DNA from: Alphaproteobacteria bacterium
Lineage (GTDB): Bacteria; Pseudomonadota; Alphaproteobacteria; Reyranellales; Reyranellaceae
Direction of reading: 5' to 3'
Length of the DNA stretch: 41,925 nucleotides
Assembly (NCBI GenBank): GCA_016869975.1
Contig: VGCZ01000046.1
Span: 1-41,925 of the forward strand
The notes beneath the pieces were generated by a model. It ran no database searches and was not told where the DNA came from. It saw only the letters and a program-made list of their open reading frames with translations. How positions within the stretch are numbered: the stretch's first letter is position 1; each line of letters begins with the position of its first letter. Positions 1 through 8,407 of the stretch are shown here, one piece after another. A program made the translations under genes and the position numbers.

Positions 1-1
1 C

Positions 2-616
2 GCCGACAGCTCGAACTCCTGCGGCATCGCCAGCATCCTGATGATCAACTTCAAGATGAAGAAGCATCTGATGCTGGCCGGCATGTCGGCCGGCGCCTCC
101 ATCGCCTCGTCGGGCGTGCCGCTGGGCGGCTTTATCGGCGCCGGCCTGGCGCGTAGCGCGTTCAACCAGGCGGTCAAGGAAGAGCCGGAGATCTACAAGA
201 TCTACAGTGCTGTCACCGGGTCGGTCTACGATGGCTCGACTTACAGCAACATGAGGATCTATCCAGAAGTGCTGCGCCGGATCGGCCTCAACGACTGGGA
301 GTTCGCGGTCCTGACGCCCAGCCAGGTGTTCGACGCGGTCAAGGCGTCGACCGACGCTGGCAATCCCGTGATCGCCGCCGTCAGCTGGAACGGCGGTGGC
401 GGCCACGGCGTCGTCATCGATCAGGTCCATAGCGGCGGGTACGTCTGCGTGTGCGACCCATGGGACGGCGAGTTGCGCCTGATCAGGGGTTCGTCCGGCA
501 ACGTCATCAACTACGATTCGACGGGCTCCGTTTGGTCCTTCTCCCTTGGCGGCAATCGGCATACCGGCGGCAATACCGGCTCGTTCAACGGCTGGCTCGT
601 GCGCAAGAAGCCCTGA
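2..616 (+). CDS. papain/C39-like cysteine protease, 5' end outside window
   Basis: The frame is open from base 2 and ends at a TGA at 614-616, so the gene begins before the window. The first Met (base 41) is not the start, because the residues just upstream read NSCGIASILMINF. That is the Cys-Gly-x-Ala helix start typical of papain-fold and C39-like peptidases, with the Cys at bases 20-22 as the likely nucleophile. A later GGHGVVID segment would supply the catalytic His, and CDPWDGE follows with an acidic residue. A Gly/Ala-rich segment (ASIASSGVPLGGFIGAGLA) lies between them. The Cys-to-His spacing and order match the fold; the exact family and substrate cannot be told from this fragment. 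It could be a secreted or toxin-type protease or a C39-like domain at the end of a larger protein. The MFS gene follows 67 bases downstream on the same strand. Confidence 0.6.
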   Translation, partial: ADSSNSCGIASILMINFKMKKHLMLAGMSAGASIASSGVPLGGFIGAGLARSAFNQAVKEEPEIYKIYSAVTGSVYDGSTYSNMRIYPEVLRRIGLNDWEFAVLTPSQVFDAVKASTDAGNPVIAAVSWNGGGGHGVVIDQVHSGGYVCVCDPWDGELRLIRGSSGNVINYDSTGSVWSFSLGGNRHTGGNTGSFNGWLVRKKP

Positions 617-683
617 GCGCTGGACTTTCGACAGCGCGTATCCGCAAGCTGGCGCCGGCCCATCGAGGGCAAGCGAGGGTGAC

Positions 684-2168
684 ATGACAGGCGGACATAC
701 GCCGGCGGGCAGCGATGGCACGGCGACGCCCGCCTCGCGGCTGGGCCAGGTGTCGTGGGCATTGTTCGATTGGGCCAACCAGCCGTTCTTCACGCTGGTC
801 ACCACCTTCATCTTCGGCCCCTACTTCGCCGGCGAGCTGGTCGCGGGGCTGCAGAAGGCGCAGTTGCTGCAGGCTCTTGGCCGCCCGCCCGACGCGGCCG
901 ATCTCGCGCGGATCAACGAAGCTTCGGGCGCCGCCGGCCAGGCGGCGCTCGCCTTCACGCAATCGGCCTCCGGCGTGCTGCTGGCGCTGCTCAGCCCCTT
1001 CCTCGGCTCGATGGCCGACATCACCGGGCGGCGCAAACCCTACATTCTGGTCTTTCAGATCCTGACCGCGATCGGCTGCGCCATCCTGTGGTTCGCCACG
1101 CCGGGCAGCGCCGCGATCGTGCCGGCGATCTCCTTCGCGCTGATCCTCGCCACCATCGGCGCAGAGTTCTCGATCGTCTTCAACAACGCCCAGCTGCCGA
1201 GCATCGTCGAGCCCAGCCGCATGGGCTGGCTGTCCGGGCTGGGCTGGGGCCTGGGCTATACCGGCGGCCTGCTGTCGCTGTTCATCGTGCTCGCCGTGCG
1301 CGATCCCTCGATGGTCGGCCTCGCGCCATCGGGCAGCCCGCCGCTCTTCGGCCTCGACGCCAAGACCTTCGAGGTCGAGCGCCTGATCGGCCCGGCCTCG
1401 GCGCTATGGCTGGCGATCTTCGTGATCCCGATGTTCCTGTTCACGCCCGACGGCAAGGCGAGCGGCATCTCACCGATCGACGCCGCGCGCGACGGCGCGC
1501 GCAAGCTGTGGGCGACGATCAAGAAGGTCGCGCACTACCGCAACCCGTTCCTCTTCCTGATCGCCTACATGATCTACAACGACGGCCTCGCCGCGATCAT
1601 CGCCTTCGGCGGCGTCTACGCCAAAGGCGTGTTCGGCTGGAGCACGGTGACCCTGGGCGTCTTCGGCATCATCATCACCCTGGCGGCGATCCCCGGCTGC
1701 CTGCTCGGCGGCCGGCTCGACGATCGCATCGGCTCGCGCCGTCTGGTGCTGATCACGACGGCGGGCGTGACCATCGCGGCGCTCGGCATCCTCTCGGTCT
1801 CGGCCAACAAGATCCTGTTCTTCGTCTCGGCCACGCCGCTTGACCCGGCGCGCGGCCTGTTCGGCTCGGCGCAGGAGCTGACCTTCATGGCCTTCGCGCT
1901 GCTGCTGGGCGCCTGCATGGGCCCGATGCAGGCCGGCAGCCGCACCATGATGGGCCGCCTGGCCCCGCCGGGTATGGCTGGCGAGTTCTACGGACTCTAT
2001 GCGCTGTCGGGCCGCGCCACGGCCTGGATGGCGCCGACCGCCATCGCCATCGTCACGACAGCGACCGAGACCCAGCGCTGGGGCGTCGCCGTCGTCATCC
2101 CGTTCCTGGTGATCGGCTTCGCGCTGTTGTGGTTCGTGCGCGAGGAGCGCGCCTCAGCGGCGCACTGA
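684..2168 (+). CDS. MFS transporter, UMF1 family
   Basis: This is a 494-residue integral membrane protein with about 12 hydrophobic segments. The N-terminal motif FDWANQPFFTLVTTFIFGPYF (near residues 28-48) is the signature of the UMF1/Atg22-like branch of the major facilitator superfamily. The DITGRRKP loop after an early transmembrane pair is the typical MFS A-like motif. Members are inner-membrane permeases of mostly unknown substrate; yeast Atg22 exports amino acids from the vacuole. I chose ATG 684, preceded by GAGGG, because the frame upstream of it overlaps the protease gene and carries no family sequence. The 3' end overlaps the end of the convergent oxygenase gene by 15 bases, so the two transcripts collide. 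Confidence 0.85.
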   Translation: MTGGHTPAGSDGTATPASRLGQVSWALFDWANQPFFTLVTTFIFGPYFAGELVAGLQKAQLLQALGRPPDAADLARINEASGAAGQAALAFTQSASGVLLALLSPFLGSMADITGRRKPYILVFQILTAIGCAILWFATPGSAAIVPAISFALILATIGAEFSIVFNNAQLPSIVEPSRMGWLSGLGWGLGYTGGLLSLFIVLAVRDPSMVGLAPSGSPPLFGLDAKTFEVERLIGPASALWLAIFVIPMFLFTPDGKASGISPIDAARDGARKLWATIKKVAHYRNPFLFLIAYMIYNDGLAAIIAFGGVYAKGVFGWSTVTLGVFGIIITLAAIPGCLLGGRLDDRIGSRRLVLITTAGVTIAALGILSVSANKILFFVSATPLDPARGLFGSAQELTFMAFALLLGACMGPMQAGSRTMMGRLAPPGMAGEFYGLYALSGRATAWMAPTAIAIVTTATETQRWGVAVVIPFLVIGFALLWFVREERASAAH

Positions 2169-3266
2169 CGGCGGCCGCTGCTGCTGGGCCTGCGGCTGCT
2201 GCTGCTTCTTGCGGTCGCGGAAGAAGGTGGTGAGCACGTAGCGGCGGCCTTCGGTCACCGGCAGCGCCTCGTGCAGCAGCGAGCAGGAGAACACCGCCGC
2301 CATGCCCGCCTTGGGCTTGTAGCGCGTCGGTCCGTATTCCGGGAACACCAGCTCGCCGCCCTCGTAGTCCTGGTTGAGGTTCAGCGACACGGCGAAGGTC
2401 CGGTCGGCCGTCTGCGGCGTACCGTTGTCGCGATGGGCGCGGAAGAAATGCTGGTGCCCCGCGGCGTAGGGCAGGATCACGGGCGCGTCGAAGCTGAACT
2501 CCGCCTCCCAGGCGAAAACGCGCATCAGCTCCGGCCCGACGCGATAGGCCAGGCGATCGGAGATCTCCTTCACTACGGCCGGGTCGCGCACGATGTGGTC
2601 CTCGGTGCGCTTGCGGCCGGCCGCCGCGACGTTGCCGTAGCGGCTCGATACGCCGCCGTCGCTGCGCTCGCCGGTCGACCAGAGCTCGATCAGCTTGGTG
2701 CAGAAGGCCGGCTCGAAGACGCGCGGCAGCATCATGACGGGCGCCGCCGCGCCGAACAGCACCGATTCAGGTGGCCGGTCGGCGCGCGCCACCGCGATCG
2801 CCGCCAGCGCCGATTCGCGCAGGACGTCGATGTTGGGGCCGGCGAACTCGCCGACCAGCCGCTGGTTGGCGTCGAGCACGATCAGCCGCAGATCGTGTTG
2901 CGCCGAGGCCTGCGCGCCATGCGCGGCATCGGGCGACAGCAGCGTTCTGAGCACGCGGCGCTCGGGATCGCACAGCACCAGCGGCACGCCGCCGGTGCCG
3001 GGCATCTCGAAGCCCGTCAGCGCCGCCTGCGCCGTGGCGACGTTGACGCCGACGATCACCACCGCCGACGCGCCGACCTCGGCGAGCGAGACGATCAGCC
3101 CGACCATCGCACCGGAGGTCAGTCGCCGCGCGTCGCCCAGCGCCACCACCACCATCGGCTCGCCCAGCACGCTCCAGCTCAGCTTGTGACCCAGGCCGTC
3201 GACGCCGGGCAGCGCCACTTCGGGGAAGCGATCGCCCGGCCGAAAGGGAAAGAACGCGCCGCTCAT
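2154..3266 (-). CDS. prolyl 4-hydroxylase-type 2OG-Fe(II) oxygenase with N-terminal peroxiredoxin-like domain
   Basis: The product has 370 residues. Residues about 10-165 look like an AhpC/TSA-type thioredoxin-fold domain (GDRFPEVALPGVDG start, LVLCDPERRVLRTLL, LRLIVLDANQRLVG). I see no peroxidatic Cys in the usual early position, so this part is probably not an active peroxidase. Residues about 175-350 are a P4Hc-type dioxygenase domain: the iron ligands are H278 and D280 (HRD) plus H332 (LLHEALPV), and an Arg at 341/342 would bind 2-oxoglutarate. The C-terminal 20 residues are Gln-rich and low complexity. The expected reaction is hydroxylation of a protein or small-molecule substrate using O2 and 2-oxoglutarate. 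It lies downstream of another 2OG oxygenase and tsaD on the same strand, separated from them by a repeat element. Confidence 0.8.
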   Translation of the reverse strand: MSGAFFPFRPGDRFPEVALPGVDGLGHKLSWSVLGEPMVVVALGDARRLTSGAMVGLIVSLAEVGASAVVIVGVNVATAQAALTGFEMPGTGGVPLVLCDPERRVLRTLLSPDAAHGAQASAQHDLRLIVLDANQRLVGEFAGPNIDVLRESALAAIAVARADRPPESVLFGAAAPVMMLPRVFEPAFCTKLIELWSTGERSDGGVSSRYGNVAAAGRKRTEDHIVRDPAVVKEISDRLAYRVGPELMRVFAWEAEFSFDAPVILPYAAGHQHFFRAHRDNGTPQTADRTFAVSLNLNQDYEGGELVFPEYGPTRYKPKAGMAAVFSCSLLHEALPVTEGRRYVLTTFFRDRKKQQQPQAQQQRPPSVRR

Positions 3267-3278
3267 TGCCAGCCCACT

Positions 3279-3378
3279 GTCATTCCGAGCGCAGCGAGGA
3301 CTCTCCCGCCAACGAAGACTCGGTAAGGAGGAGATCCGTCGCTTCGCTTCAGGGGCCGCGGATGGCCCCGAGGATGAC
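3279..3378. repeat. composite palindromic repeat, GTCATTCCGAGCGCAGCG family
   Basis: The element begins CATTCCGAGCGCAGCGAGG and ends GAGGATGAC, the two ends being inverted relative to each other. Its right half contains AGGGGCCGCGGATGGCCCC, nearly identical to the core at 9803-9820. Other members lie at 23857-23923, 31255-31319 and 36229-36269. It fills the gap between the two oxygenase genes. It may act as a transcript-stabilising or terminating hairpin. Confidence 0.7.
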
Positions 3379-3387
3379 GGTTGATCA

Positions 3388-4032
3388 TCAGACGCTCAGA
3401 TTGAAGGCGATGGAGATGCGCTCCGCAGTGCCGCGATAGGGGCGCACGCCGTGCAGCAGCCAGGCCGGGAACATCACCAGCCGACCGGCGCGCGGCGGGA
3501 TCGATTCGCAGGCGCCGCCCGAGAGGCCGCCGGGTGTGGCGAAAGCGAGTTGCGGCGCGTACATCGCCGGCGCCACGCCGCGCGGATCCATGAACTCCAG
3601 TTCGCCGCCCAGCGACGGATCGGCGGCGATACCGCCATCGTCGACATAGTAGACGGCCGACCAGAACGAGCCCGGATGGGTGTGGAACTCGTTGCCGTGG
3701 CCGGCGCGGTTGATGTTGGCCCACATATTGGCCTTCCACTGCACGCGCACCGGCTTGCCGGCGCGATCCGTGGTCAGCCGGTTGGCGGCGTCGCGGCCGG
3801 CGTCGAGCAGGCGCAGCGCCGGGGCGCCGCCCCACTGATTCATGTCCCAGCTCGACTGGTAGCCGCCGAGATTGCTGTGCTGCGTGCCCGGCACCGCTTT
3901 CTCGCGCTCGATGATGACGCGGCGCAGATCGGCGTTCAGCCGCGCCGCGTCGGGCAGCTCGATCAGCACGACCGGCGTGGCGAAAAGCGGCGTCACCTCG
4001 ATGCGGGCGCCATTGGGGAGGGTGGTGTTCAT
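3388..4032 (-). CDS. 2OG-Fe(II) oxygenase, TIGR02466-like
   Basis: The product has 214 residues and matches the short putative 2OG-Fe(II) oxygenase family (TIGR02466 type) in layout. It begins with a short TPLFATPVV strand and has WKANMWANINRAGHGNEFHTHPG in the middle. H117 and H119 are candidate iron ligands in HTHPG. There is a late LLHGV (H194), and R205 in ERISIAFN would hold 2-oxoglutarate. Its substrate is unknown. Its start ATG is 10 bases after the stop of tsaD on the same strand, so the two are almost certainly co-transcribed. No membrane segment or signal peptide is visible, so it should be cytoplasmic. It differs in sequence from the P4H-like neighbour at 2154-3266, so the pair is not a recent duplication. 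Confidence 0.78.
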   Translation of the reverse strand: MNTTLPNGARIEVTPLFATPVVLIELPDAARLNADLRRVIIEREKAVPGTQHSNLGGYQSSWDMNQWGGAPALRLLDAGRDAANRLTTDRAGKPVRVQWKANMWANINRAGHGNEFHTHPGSFWSAVYYVDDGGIAADPSLGGELEFMDPRGVAPAMYAPQLAFATPGGLSGGACESIPPRAGRLVMFPAWLLHGVRPYRGTAERISIAFNLSV

Positions 4033-4042
4033 CGCCTGGAGC

Positions 4043-5134
4043 CTACACCTTCACGCCGGCGCCGACACCGGATCGGCCGATCACGGCGTGAGCGGATTCG
4101 TCGAGCGGCCAGCGCGGGCGGGGCGCGAAGTCCAAGCCGTCGCGCTGGCCGAGCAGCAGCCGCTCCAGCCCGGCCCAGGCGACCATCGCGCCGTTGTCGG
4201 TGCACAAGGCCGGTGGCGGCGCGACAAGGACCGCGTCGCGCGTGGCGGCCAGTTCGCTCAGGCGCGCGCGCAGATAGGCGTTGGCCGCCACGCCGCCGGC
4301 GACGACCAGGGGCACCGGCCGCGGGGCGTCGGCGCCCAGCCGGTCGCGGAACATCACCAGCGCGTTGGCGCAGCGATCGGCCAGCACTTCGCCCACGGTG
4401 CGCTGAAAGCAGGCCGCGAGGTCGGCGATGCCCTGCGCGTCGCTCGGCGTCAGCGACTGCGCCACCACGCGCACGGCCGTCTTCAGCCCGGAGAACGAGA
4501 AATCGCAGCCCGGCTTGCGCCACATCGGCCGCGGCAGATCGAAGCGGCGGGGATCGCCGGTTCTCGCTGCTCGCTCGACCGCGGGCCCGCCGGGGAAGCC
4601 CAGCCCGAGCAGCTTGGCGGTCTTGTCGAACGACTCGCCGACGGCGTCGTCGATGGTCGTGCCCAGGCGCGTGTAACGGCCGACGCCTTCGACCGCGAGC
4701 AGCTGGCAGTGGCCGCCGGAGACCAGCAGCAACAGGAACGGAAACGCCACCGGCTCGACCAAGCGCGCGGTCAGCGCGTGCGCCTCCAGATGGTTGACGG
4801 CGAGGAACGGCTTGCCCGTGGCCAGCGCGATCGCCTTGGCCGTGGTGACACCCACGATCACGCCACCGATCAGCCCCGGCCCGCCGGTGGCGGCCACGCC
4901 GTCGAGCTGATCGAAATCGAGGCCCGCCTCGTCCATGGCGCGTCGCACGACAGCGTCGATCACCTCGACATGGGCGCGCGCGGCGAGCTCCGGCACCACG
5001 CCGCCGAAGCGCGCATGTTCCGCCAGTTGCGCGCGTACGACGTTGGCGCGCAGCCGCCCGACCGGCGCCGAGTCGGCCTCGACCACGGCGGCGGCCGTCT
5101 CGTCGCAGCTGGTTTCGATGCCCAGGACGATCAT
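4043..5134 (-). CDS. tsaD: tRNA N6-threonylcarbamoyladenosine (t6A) transferase TsaD
   Basis: This 363-residue ASKHA-fold protein transfers the threonylcarbamoyl group to A37 of ANN-decoding tRNAs, together with TsaB and TsaE. Diagnostic motifs are all present: [10 protein letters not shown] at the N terminus, NHLEAHAL with metal ligands H115 and H119, [41 protein letters not shown] and [12 protein letters not shown]. The start at 5134 gives the canonical [11 protein letters not shown] terminus; a longer frame exists upstream but would run into the hemC region. It diverges from hemC across 73 bases, an arrangement common in alphaproteobacteria. It leads a minus-strand unit with the oxygenase at 3388-4032. 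Confidence 0.96.
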   Translation of the reverse strand: MIVLGIETSCDETAAAVVEADSAPVGRLRANVVRAQLAEHARFGGVVPELAARAHVEVIDAVVRRAMDEAGLDFDQLDGVAATGGPGLIGGVIVGVTTAKAIALATGKPFLAVNHLEAHALTARLVEPVAFPFLLLLVSGGHCQLLAVEGVGRYTRLGTTIDDAVGESFDKTAKLLGLGFPGGPAVERAARTGDPRRFDLPRPMWRKPGCDFSFSGLKTAVRVVAQSLTPSDAQGIADLAACFQRTVGEVLADRCANALVMFRDRLGADAPRPVPLVVAGGVAANAYLRARLSELAATRDAVLVAPPPALCTDNGAMVAWAGLERLLLGQRDGLDFAPRPRWPLDESAHAVIGRSGVGAGVKV

Positions 5135-5207
5135 GGCCGCCTTGTAGCCCATCCATGCGGCACGATGGGGCTTTTCCGCCGTCGCCCGGCCCGCTACAGG
5201 GGTGGCC

Positions 5208-6125
5208 ATGAGCAAGCCCGTCCTGCGCCTGGGCACGCGCGGCAGCCCGCTGGCCCTGGTCCAGGCCCATCAAGTGCGCGACGCGCTGATCGCCGCGCAT
5301 GCGGGGCTTGCGGTCGAGATTGTCGTCATCCGTACTACCGGCGACAAGGTGCAGGACCGCCCGCTGTCGGAGATTGGCGGCAAGGGCCTGTTCACCCGCG
5401 AGATCGAGGACGGGCTGCTGGGCGGCGCGCTCGACATCGCCGTGCACAGCGCCAAGGACATGCTGCCGGTGCTGCCCGACGGGCTGATGCTGGCGGCCTT
5501 CCTGGAGCGCGAGGATCCGCGCGACGCGCTGGTCTCGCCCGGTTCCATCGCGCGTCTCGCCGACCTGCCCAAAGGCGCGACCGTCGCCACTGTGGCGCTG
5601 CGGCGCAAGGCGTTGCTGCTGCACGCGCGGCCCGACATCAAGACCGTGCCGATCCGCGGCAATGTCGACACCCGCCTGCGCAAGCTCGACGAGGGCGTGG
5701 CCCAGGCGCTCTTGCTGGCGCGCGCCGGGCTGAACCGGCTGGGCCGCGGCGCGGTCGGCATGCCGGTGCCGGTCGAGGACATGCTGCCCGCCGCCGGGCA
5801 GGGCGCGGTCTGCGTCGAATGCCGCGACGACGACGGTGCGACGCGCGAGCTGCTGTCGGCGATCAACCACGCGCCGACCGAGACCTGCGTGCGCGCCGAA
5901 TTCGCGATGCAGGCGGTGCTCGAAGGCTCCTGCCGCACGCCGATCGCCGGTTACGCGGTGCTCGGCGATGGCGGTCTGTGGCTGCGCGCGAAGATCGCGC
6001 GGCCCGACGGCTCGGCGGTGATCGACGCCGAGCGCCGTGGTGCGGCCAGCGACGCCCTGGCTTTGGGCCAGGACGCCGGCCGCGAGCTGCGCGGTCGCGC
6101 CGGCCCGGGCTTCTTCGAGGACTGA
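5208..6125 (+). CDS. hemC: porphobilinogen deaminase (hydroxymethylbilane synthase)
   Basis: The enzyme joins four porphobilinogens into hydroxymethylbilane in the cytoplasm. The 305-residue length and motifs fit: [14 protein letters not shown] at the N terminus, [50 protein letters not shown] and [13 protein letters not shown]242 in the last motif should carry the dipyrromethane cofactor. An oddity is that the usual GTSSLRR loop reads ATVALRR (residues 127-133), keeping the Thr and both Arg but losing both Ser. The ATG at 5208 gives the canonical N terminus; an in-frame GTG at 5202 is possible. hemD starts 5 bases after the stop, so the genes form an operon. Confidence 0.95.
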   Translation: MSKPVLRLGTRGSPLALVQAHQVRDALIAAHAGLAVEIVVIRTTGDKVQDRPLSEIGGKGLFTREIEDGLLGGALDIAVHSAKDMLPVLPDGLMLAAFLEREDPRDALVSPGSIARLADLPKGATVATVALRRKALLLHARPDIKTVPIRGNVDTRLRKLDEGVAQALLLARAGLNRLGRGAVGMPVPVEDMLPAAGQGAVCVECRDDDGATRELLSAINHAPTETCVRAEFAMQAVLEGSCRTPIAGYAVLGDGGLWLRAKIARPDGSAVIDAERRGAASDALALGQDAGRELRGRAGPGFFED

Positions 6126-6130
6126 GCGCC

Positions 6131-8407
6131 ATGCGCGTGCTGGTCACCCGCCCCGAACCCGAGGCCAGTCGATTCGCCGGGGCGCTACGCGAGAAGGGCC
6201 ACGAGCCGTTGCTGGCGCCGCTGCTCAGACATCGCGCTCTGACACCACCCACCGATCTCGACGACCGACTCGAGACGGCGCAGGCGGTGCTGCTGACCAG
6301 CGTCAACGGCGCGCGCGTCCTGGCCGAAGCCACCACCAAGCGCGACCTGCGCTTGCTTGTCGTCGGCGACGCGACCGCCGAAGCGGCCGAGCGCCTGGGC
6401 TTCCATGACACGCTGTCGGCCTCCGGCGACGTCACGGCGTTGGCCGTGCTGGTGCGCAAGCAGCTTCGACCCGACGCCGGCCCGCTACTACACGCCGGCG
6501 GCGCGGTGACGGCGGGCGATCTTGTCGGGCAATTGGCTGCGGCCGGCTATGCCATTGCCCATGTCGCGCTCTACGAGACGCACCTGGCCGAGACGCTGCC
6601 GTTCGACATCGAGCGCGCGCTGGGTGAGGGATCCGTCGATGTCGTGACGCTTTTTTCGCCACGGACCGCCGAGGCGTTTGTTAAGCTCACGGCCCGGCCG
6701 GAGATCGCGCGCGGCCTCGCCAGGACGGCCGCCGTGGTGATGAGCCCGGCGGGCGCCGAGCGGGTCGCGAGCCTGCCCTGGCGGGTCGTGACGGTCGCCG
6801 AGCGGCCGACGCAAGAAGAGATGCTGCTGGCCATCGACCGCTTGACGCCTCCCCCGGCGGCAGCGGCGGACCAGGGAGAACCGGTCATGAGCGACGCGCC
6901 CCCGACAACGACGCCCCAGACACCGGCGCCCCCGACACCGGCGCAAGCGGCCGCCGAAGCGCCGCAACCCGCCGCCAAGCCAGCGAAGCCTGAGCCGACC
7001 CGCCAACCGCGGCGTGGTGGGGGCTTCGTCAGCGCCTTGGTCGTTGTCTTCGTCCCCGTCATCGCGCTGCTGATCGCCGTCGTCGTCACCTATTTCATCG
7101 ATCCCGAGGCCGTACGCAGCGCCGCCTACGCGCTGACCGGCCATTCGCCGTCGCCGCGCCCCGACGACCAGATCAAGCCATTGCAGGACCGCATCGCCGC
7201 GCTCGAGGCGCGGCCGTCCCCGGCCGATCCGTCGCCGGCGTTGCGCGAGGCGATCGACAAGCTGGAATCTCGCGTCGACGCGCAGGAGCGTCGTGCCGCG
7301 GCGATGCAGGAGTTGGCCACCAAGCTCGACGCGCTGGCACAGCGGGTTGAGACTCTAGCCAATAGGCCGGCGACACCAACGGGACCGGCGCCCGACGCCG
7401 CCCGCCTCGAAAGCGCGCTGGGTCAGGTGCGGGCGGAGCTTGCCGTTGTGAAGGCCGAGTTGCAGAGCGCACAGACCACGCTCAAGGCGCTGGCGGCGCG
7501 TCCGCCCGATGCCCCCGCCACGCCGAGCGCCGACCCCGGCGACGCGGCGCGCCAGATCGGCGCGCTGCTCGAGCGGCTCGACCGGCTGGAGAGGCGCGAC
7601 GCGCAAGCGGCCGGCGCGACCGCGAATCTCGCCGAGAAGGTCGAGGTCGTGCGCCAGCTCGCCGAGCTCGAGGCGCGGCTGCGCGCCGAGATTGCGCGCG
7701 CCACCGACAGCGGCGCGCGCGACGCCGCGGCCCAGGCGCGTGCGCGCGCCGACGCGATCGAGAAAGAGATCGCCGCGCGGCTCGACGCCGTCGCCAAGGA
7801 GACAGCGGTCAAGATCGAAGGCCTCACGCGCGACGTCGCCGCGCGCACCGACGGCGATCAGCGCGCGCTGACCAGCAGCCGCGGCGCCGCCGTGATCGGC
7901 GTCGCCGCGCGTTTGCGGCAGGCGCTGGAAGCCGGCGGGCCGTTCACCTCGAGCCTGGAGATGCTGGCGCCCTTGGCGGCGGCCGACCCGCAGATCGCTG
8001 CGATGCGCGACGAGCTCGCCAAGGTCGCGCCGACGGGCGTCGTGCCCCTCCGCGCGCTGGCCGGCGAGTTCCCTGGCGTGGCGCGCGCGGTGATCGCAGC
8101 CGACCACGCCGACGACTCGTTCTGGCAGCGCGTGCTGGGCAAGCTCAAGAGCATCGTCTCGATCCGCCGCGTCGGCGAGAACACCAAGGGCATGGAGCCC
8201 GACGCCATCTTGGCGCGCGCCGAGGCGGCGGTGAACGCCGGCGATCTCGGTCGCGCCGTGGGTGAGGTGAAGCAGCTGAGCGGCGCGGCCGCGGCGCCGG
8301 CCACTACCTGGCTGATCAACGCCGAGGCGCATCTGGCGGCGCAGCGCGTCGTCGATCGCCTGAGCCTGCACGGCGTCGGCCTGCTGTCGCGCGGCACCGC
8401 GAAATGA
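6131..8407 (+). CDS. hemD: uroporphyrinogen-III synthase fused in frame to a Mic60/mitofilin-like membrane protein
   Basis: One frame of 758 residues runs without a stop. Residues 1-240 are HemD-like (MRVLVTRPEPEASRFAGAL, VLLTSVNGARVL, YETHLAETLP, TLFSPRTAEAFVKL, AVVMSPAGAERV) and would cyclise hydroxymethylbilane to uroporphyrinogen III. Residues 253-758 form the alphaproteobacterial mitofilin/COG4223 type. They start with a Pro/Ala-rich stretch and one membrane helix (about residues 299-323). A long Ala/Glu/Arg coiled coil follows, and then a mitofilin-like end (FTSSLEMLAPLAAADP, FWQRVLGKLKSIVSIRR, GMEPDAILARAEAAVNAGDL). In most relatives these are two genes. Here an internal ATG at 6887 with a good Shine-Dalgarno could also yield a separate 506-residue mitofilin. 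The stop overlaps the hemY start (ATGA). Confidence 0.85.
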   Translation: MRVLVTRPEPEASRFAGALREKGHEPLLAPLLRHRALTPPTDLDDRLETAQAVLLTSVNGARVLAEATTKRDLRLLVVGDATAEAAERLGFHDTLSASGDVTALAVLVRKQLRPDAGPLLHAGGAVTAGDLVGQLAAAGYAIAHVALYETHLAETLPFDIERALGEGSVDVVTLFSPRTAEAFVKLTARPEIARGLARTAAVVMSPAGAERVASLPWRVVTVAERPTQEEMLLAIDRLTPPPAAAADQGEPVMSDAPPTTTPQTPAPPTPAQAAAEAPQPAAKPAKPEPTRQPRRGGGFVSALVVVFVPVIALLIAVVVTYFIDPEAVRSAAYALTGHSPSPRPDDQIKPLQDRIAALEARPSPADPSPALREAIDKLESRVDAQERRAAAMQELATKLDALAQRVETLANRPATPTGPAPDAARLESALGQVRAELAVVKAELQSAQTTLKALAARPPDAPATPSADPGDAARQIGALLERLDRLERRDAQAAGATANLAEKVEVVRQLAELEARLRAEIARATDSGARDAAAQARARADAIEKEIAARLDAVAKETAVKIEGLTRDVAARTDGDQRALTSSRGAAVIGVAARLRQALEAGGPFTSSLEMLAPLAAADPQIAAMRDELAKVAPTGVVPLRALAGEFPGVARAVIAADHADDSFWQRVLGKLKSIVSIRRVGENTKGMEPDAILARAEAAVNAGDLGRAVGEVKQLSGAAAAPATTWLINAEAHLAAQRVVDRLSLHGVGLLSRGTAK
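6873..6889 (+). promoter_or_regulatory. internal Shine-Dalgarno and ATG at the hemD/mitofilin junction
   Basis: AGGGAGAA lies 7 bases before the ATG at 6887, exactly where the mitofilin-like part begins (MSDAPP). No stop codon precedes it in the hemD frame, so ribosomes may either read through as a fusion or restart here. If used, it gives a protein covering 6887-8407. Confidence 0.55.

Noticed and set aside
2271-3326. 351-residue plus-strand open frame
   Set aside because: It is the complement of the P4H-like gene; Arg/His/Gln-rich composition without any family motif, typical of a shadow frame in GC-rich DNA.
4029-5870. 613-residue minus-strand open frame
   Set aside because: It overlaps tsaD in another frame and hemC antisense, with no conserved motif; tsaD is unambiguous.
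3872-6130. Long N-terminal extension of the hemD frame
   Set aside because: It runs antisense to tsaD and out of frame through hemC; its translation is low-complexity Arg/Ala/Gly and the HemD domain starts cleanly at 6131.
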